A DNA stretch of 64,000 nt, taken from contig NZ_CP031555.1 in assembly GCF_003403095.1 (NCBI RefSeq), positions 3,846,001 to 3,910,000 on the forward strand. Reading direction: 5' to 3'. The position numbers and the translations under genes are program-made. This DNA is from Thalassospira indica (lineage in GTDB: Bacteria > Pseudomonadota > Alphaproteobacteria > Rhodospirillales > Thalassospiraceae). Of this stretch, positions 61,029 through 64,000 are shown in pieces. The first letter of the stretch is position 1, and every line of letters begins with the position of its first letter. The notes under the pieces were generated by a model. It saw nothing but the letters and a program-made list of their open reading frames with translations, made no database searches and was not told the origin of the DNA.

Positions 61029-61355
61029 TTAGTGGTTGCGCATCTTGTCGGCATATTCCTTGAGCTGCCGACGTGCGGCCTGAAAACTGTTTTTCAGCGC
61101 GATATAGACATCCTCATGGGCATGATCAGCACTATCGCGCTTCACCATGATTTCCTTGCCCGGCACATTGATGCCGAAATGCACGGCAAAACGGTTTCCA
61201 TGGTTATGAGATGCCTGCGGGCGTTCCACTACAACATGACAACTGGTCATGCGATCGAAGGTTTCTTCCAGTTTTTGCACCTTGAAACGAATGCGCTCGT
61301 CCAGCGCATCAGACTGATCAACATCACGGTAGGTGATTTGAACGGGAACCTTCAT
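61029..61355 (-). CDS. hpf: Short ribosome hibernation-promoting factor (HPF/RaiA family)
   Basis: A 108-residue S30AE/HPF family protein that binds idle ribosomes near the decoding centre. It shows VQITYRDVDQSDALDERIRFKVQKLEE at the start, the CHVVVERP strand and a basic C-terminal helix (ALKNSFQAARRQLKEYADK). It lacks the long dimerisation domain, so it belongs to the short form. The ATG at 61355 has AGGAGG eight bases upstream; the longer open frame adds 16 residues without family match. Short HPF normally works with Rmf in gammaproteobacteria; whether this organism also has a long form is unknown. Confidence 0.85.
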   Translation of the reverse strand: MKVPVQITYRDVDQSDALDERIRFKVQKLEETFDRMTSCHVVVERPQASHNHGNRFAVHFGINVPGKEIMVKRDSADHAHEDVYIALKNSFQAARRQLKEYADKMRNH

Positions 61356-61514
61356 GGTACGGCCTCCTGTGTAAAGCCTTGGACGCAAGACAGGGCGTTG
61401 CACCCTGCCGATTACCCTAGCACTTTTGCTGCTCGGGAACTTTCAGGAACGCTTCCAGAATGTGGCGTGCGCCCCTGTTATTAAAGCCTCTATATTTATA
61501 CTTAGGATACAAGA

Positions 61515-61544
61515 CTTGCGCTGCAAGATGCGTTGACGCATATC
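61515..61544 (+). promoter_or_regulatory. Possible RpoH-type promoter of htpG
   Basis: CTTGCG (61515-61520) and CATATC (61539-61544) are separated by 18 bases, about 100 bases upstream of the htpG start. This resembles the alphaproteobacterial heat-shock sigma pattern (CTTG near -35, CnTAT near -10). The match is partial. Confidence 0.3.
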
Positions 61545-61641
61545 AAGCTCGGTTTAAAGTTCACCCCGTTAAGGTGTCGGTCCTTCTACCAATATCGGAG
61601 GAGGCTGACAGACGCTTGAAACAAAGGAGAAAAAAGAGGTC

Positions 61642-63516
61642 ATGACGGAAGAAAAAATGCGGTTCGAGGCTGAGGTTAGCCGACTGCTCGATATCGTTGT
61701 CCACTCGCTTTATTCCAACAAGGACATCTTCCTGCGCGAGCTGATCTCCAACGCCTCGGATGCGTGCGATAAGCTGCGCTATGAAGCGATTGCCAAACCG
61801 GATTTGCTCGCTGGCGATGCCGATTTCAAGGTGCGCCTTCTGACAGATAATGTCCGCAATGTTCTGACGATTGCCGATAACGGGATCGGGATGAACAAGG
61901 AAGATCTGGTCGAAAACCTGGGCACCATTGCCAATTCCGGCACCGCGAAGTTCCTTGATGCCGTTTCGAAATCCGACAACGCCAAGGATGTCGACCTGAT
62001 CGGTCAATTCGGGGTCGGTTTTTATTCCGCCTTTATGGTCGCCAACAAGGTCGAAGTCGTCAGTCGCAAGGCCGGCGATGATCAGGCATGGAAATGGTCA
62101 TCTGACGGCAAGGGCGAATACACCATTGCCGAGGCCGAAATGGAAGGCCGCGGCACCCAGATCACCCTGCATCTGACCGACGACAACAAGGAATTCACAG
62201 ACGAACATCGTCTGCGTCATATCGTCAAAACCTATTCCGACCATATCGGCATTCCGGTGGTCCTGATGAAGGGCGACGGTGATGAAACGCTCAATGAGGC
62301 CTCCGCTCTCTGGACCCGCCCGAAAAGCGAGATCACCGAAGAACAATACAAGGAATTCTACAAGCACACCTCGCACGCCTTTGATGATCCGTGGAAAACC
62401 ATCCACTATCAGGCCGAAGGTGCGATTGAATATACCGGGCTGCTTTACCTGCCGACCATGCGCCCGTTCGATCTCTATGATCCGCAGCGCACAGGCCATC
62501 TGAAGCTTTATGTCCGCAAGGTCTTCATTACCGAAGGTGCCAACGAATTGCTGCCGCCGTGGCTGCGTTTCGTATCCGGTGTGGTCGACAGTCAGGACCT
62601 GCCGCTTAACGTCTCGCGCGAGATGTTGCAGGACCATCCGCTTCTGACCAAGATCAAGAATGGCCTAACCAAAAAGGTCCTGTCCGAACTTGAGACCGCG
62701 GCCAAGAAAGATACTGAGGGTTACGAAACCTTCTGGGAAAACTTTGGCTCGGTCGTCAAGGAAGGCTTGTACGAAGATCAGACCAACCGTGATCGTATCC
62801 TCAAACTCGCCCGGTTCCGCTCGACCCATGGCGATGGCTGGACCACACTTGCCGACTATGTCGAACGGATGAAGGACGGCCAGAAGGCGATCTATTATAT
62901 CAGTGGCGAGGATATCGACGCCCTTAAACGCAGCCCGCAACTTGAAGGCTTTGCCGCCAAGGGGATCGAAGTCCTGCTTCTGACCGATCCGGTTGATGAA
63001 TTCTGGATGCCGTCTGTCGGCCAGTTTGATGGCAAAGACTTCAAATCTGTCACCCGTGGCGGTGCGGACCTGAACGACATCAAGTCCGATGACAAGGATG
63101 ATGCCAAGGACGAGAAAAAGGATGATGCCGCAAATGAGGCATCGGTCAGTGCACTGATTGCCGCGATCAAGGTCGCACTTGGCTCCGGGGTCAAGGACGT
63201 TCGGGAATCAGATCGCCTGACCAGTTCAGCCTGCTGTCTGATTGCCGATGAAATGGGCATGGATCTGCGCATGGAACGCCTGATGAAACAGCACAACCGT
63301 GTTGATGAAATCAGCCCGCGTATCCTTGAAATCAATCCAAAGCACAGCCTCATCAAAAAGCTGTCTGACATTGCGACCAAGGATGCCAAGGCCCCGATCC
63401 TTCATGACGCTGCCCTGCTGTTGCTTGATCAGGCCCGCATCCTCGAAGGCGAAGCCCTGCCCGATCCGGTCAGCTTTGCCCGTCGCCTTGATACCGTTAT
63501 GGAAAAGGGACTTTAA
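61642..63516 (+). CDS. htpG: Molecular chaperone HtpG (Hsp90)
   Basis: A 624-residue bacterial Hsp90. The N-terminal ATPase is clear: SLYSNKDIFLRELISNASDACDKLR, TIADNGIGMNKEDLVENLGTIANSGT and GQFGVGFYSAFMVA. The middle domain has LYVRKVFITEGANELLPPWLRFVSGVVDSQDLPLNVSRE, and the C-terminal dimerisation domain ends the protein. A short acidic-basic insertion (DDKDDAKDEKKDDA) separates middle and C-terminal domains. The AAGGAG ribosome-binding site and ATG at 61642 fit the family start. It is a stand-alone gene with a strong terminator. Confidence 0.98.
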   Translation: MTEEKMRFEAEVSRLLDIVVHSLYSNKDIFLRELISNASDACDKLRYEAIAKPDLLAGDADFKVRLLTDNVRNVLTIADNGIGMNKEDLVENLGTIANSGTAKFLDAVSKSDNAKDVDLIGQFGVGFYSAFMVANKVEVVSRKAGDDQAWKWSSDGKGEYTIAEAEMEGRGTQITLHLTDDNKEFTDEHRLRHIVKTYSDHIGIPVVLMKGDGDETLNEASALWTRPKSEITEEQYKEFYKHTSHAFDDPWKTIHYQAEGAIEYTGLLYLPTMRPFDLYDPQRTGHLKLYVRKVFITEGANELLPPWLRFVSGVVDSQDLPLNVSREMLQDHPLLTKIKNGLTKKVLSELETAAKKDTEGYETFWENFGSVVKEGLYEDQTNRDRILKLARFRSTHGDGWTTLADYVERMKDGQKAIYYISGEDIDALKRSPQLEGFAAKGIEVLLLTDPVDEFWMPSVGQFDGKDFKSVTRGGADLNDIKSDDKDDAKDEKKDDAANEASVSALIAAIKVALGSGVKDVRESDRLTSSACCLIADEMGMDLRMERLMKQHNRVDEISPRILEINPKHSLIKKLSDIATKDAKAPILHDAALLLLDQARILEGEALPDPVSFARRLDTVMEKGL

Positions 63517-63556
63517 GACCCCGACCAAGGACACCAATACCGTTTCTGAAACGAAA

Positions 63557-63590
63557 AAAGGGCAGCCCCAAAAGGGCTGCCCTTTCTCTT
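63557..63590. terminator. Bidirectional terminator between htpG and the chemotaxis receptor gene
   Basis: AAAGGGCAGCCC and GGGCTGCCCTTT pair over 12 bases with a short loop. T-rich tails follow on both strands, so it serves both convergent genes. Confidence 0.88.
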
Positions 63591-63602
63591 TGCGCTCAGA
63601 CA

Positions 63603-64000
63603 TTAGGCGGAATTACGGATCCGCTTGATGAACTGGTCAACTTCCTGGCTCAGGGTTTTGGCCTGTGCGCCCAACTCATTGGCCGCCGACAATACCTGTG
63701 TCGACATCGAGCCGGTTTCGTTAGACGCCTGGGTCACATCGCTGATGCTTGCGGAAACCTGGGTGGTTCCGTGCGCAGCTTCCTGGACGTTGCGCGAAAT
63801 TTCATTGGTCGCAATCGTCTGTTCACGCGCAGATACCGCCACGGTCGATGCCCGGTCGCTGATCTGGCGGACCATTTCGCGGATGGTTTGTACTGCGTTG
63901 ATCGACACATCCGCACGGCTTTGCATTTCGGAAATCTGGTTCGAGATTTCCTGGGTTGCCTTGGCCGTTTGGGATGCAAGGTTTTTAACCTCGTTTGCAA
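63603..64000 (-). CDS. Methyl-accepting chemotaxis protein, C-terminal signalling domain (5' part outside window)
   Basis: About 131 residues of the C-terminal half of a chemoreceptor. The frame is open to the window edge. ANEVKNLASQTAKATQEISNQI is the classic segment after the CheA/CheW-binding hairpin tip. It continues IREMVRQISDRASTVAVSAREQTIATNEISRNVQEAA and ends in a coiled region. The sensor and membrane parts lie beyond 64000, so ligand and topology cannot be said. No CheR/CheB tethering pentapeptide is visible at the C-terminus (ends IKRIRNSA). Confidence 0.93.
   Translation of the reverse strand, partial: ANEVKNLASQTAKATQEISNQISEMQSRADVSINAVQTIREMVRQISDRASTVAVSAREQTIATNEISRNVQEAAHGTTQVSASISDVTQASNETGSMSTQVLSAANELGAQAKTLSQEVDQFIKRIRNSA

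Overview
The window looks like a chromosomal segment of a marine alphaproteobacterium of the Rhodospirillales/Thalassospira type. That placement rests on gene content and style: an EcfG-like sigma factor with GGAAC-N16-CGTT promoters, a Suv3-like helicase, tight ATGA/TAATG operon overlaps and moderately high GC. It is an inference, since no rRNA gene is present. No tRNA, rRNA, IS element, prophage or CRISPR array was seen. About 47 protein genes are supported, including rpmH and several genes whose true start lies inside a longer open frame.

Layout. 1-2161: end of lpxK and lpxL (lipid A), then an orphan membrane protein. 2163-6247 (minus): xseA, an M23 peptidase and a gamma-glutamyltransferase. 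6363-7646: purD. 7685-11041 (minus): a three-gene BtuFCD-type ABC importer led by a cobalamin riboswitch, with a second, operator-bearing promoter downstream of it. 11220-15027: opgD-like glucan gene, AraC regulator, SDR and an Atu4866-domain protein. 15094-15774: an AT-rich AbiV-type abortive-infection gene on its own. 15873-24110: tadA, a C26 peptidase, rluB, rsmD, an XRE regulator, an MFS carrier, a serine hydrolase and chrA. 24118-25593: AMP nucleosidase.

26108-29385 is a stress-response cluster: an ECF sigma factor with an 80-residue partner, a ribbon-helix-helix-like protein, a VTT/YqaA membrane protein, a secreted acidic helical protein and Dps. The last two are divergent, and each is preceded by a perfect EcfG-type promoter. 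29462-38844 is housekeeping: a lipid-kinase-like protein, ftsY-mtaB, a diguanylate cyclase, argB, engB, and yidC-yidD-rnpA-rpmH.

39004-55909 is the most striking region, one minus-strand locus of about 17 kb. It encodes two type I secretion ABC proteins, an HlyD adaptor and a 3848-residue adhesin-like substrate. The substrate has an acidic N-terminus, 29 tandem repeats of about 108 residues (324 bp), an RTX calcium-binding block and a C-terminal secretion region. Both ABC proteins keep Walker A, Walker B, Q-loop and H-loop motifs, yet both have lost the LSGGQ signature. This paired exporter is the best candidate here for an unusual system.

56109-64000 holds an S4-domain protein, a Suv3-like helicase, SoxR with a divergent FMN reductase behind a canonical-looking SoxR box, a short hibernation factor, htpG and the C-terminal end of a chemotaxis receptor. 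Starts were chosen from ribosome-binding sites, overlaps and family lengths. No searches could be run, so family names come from motif recognition.
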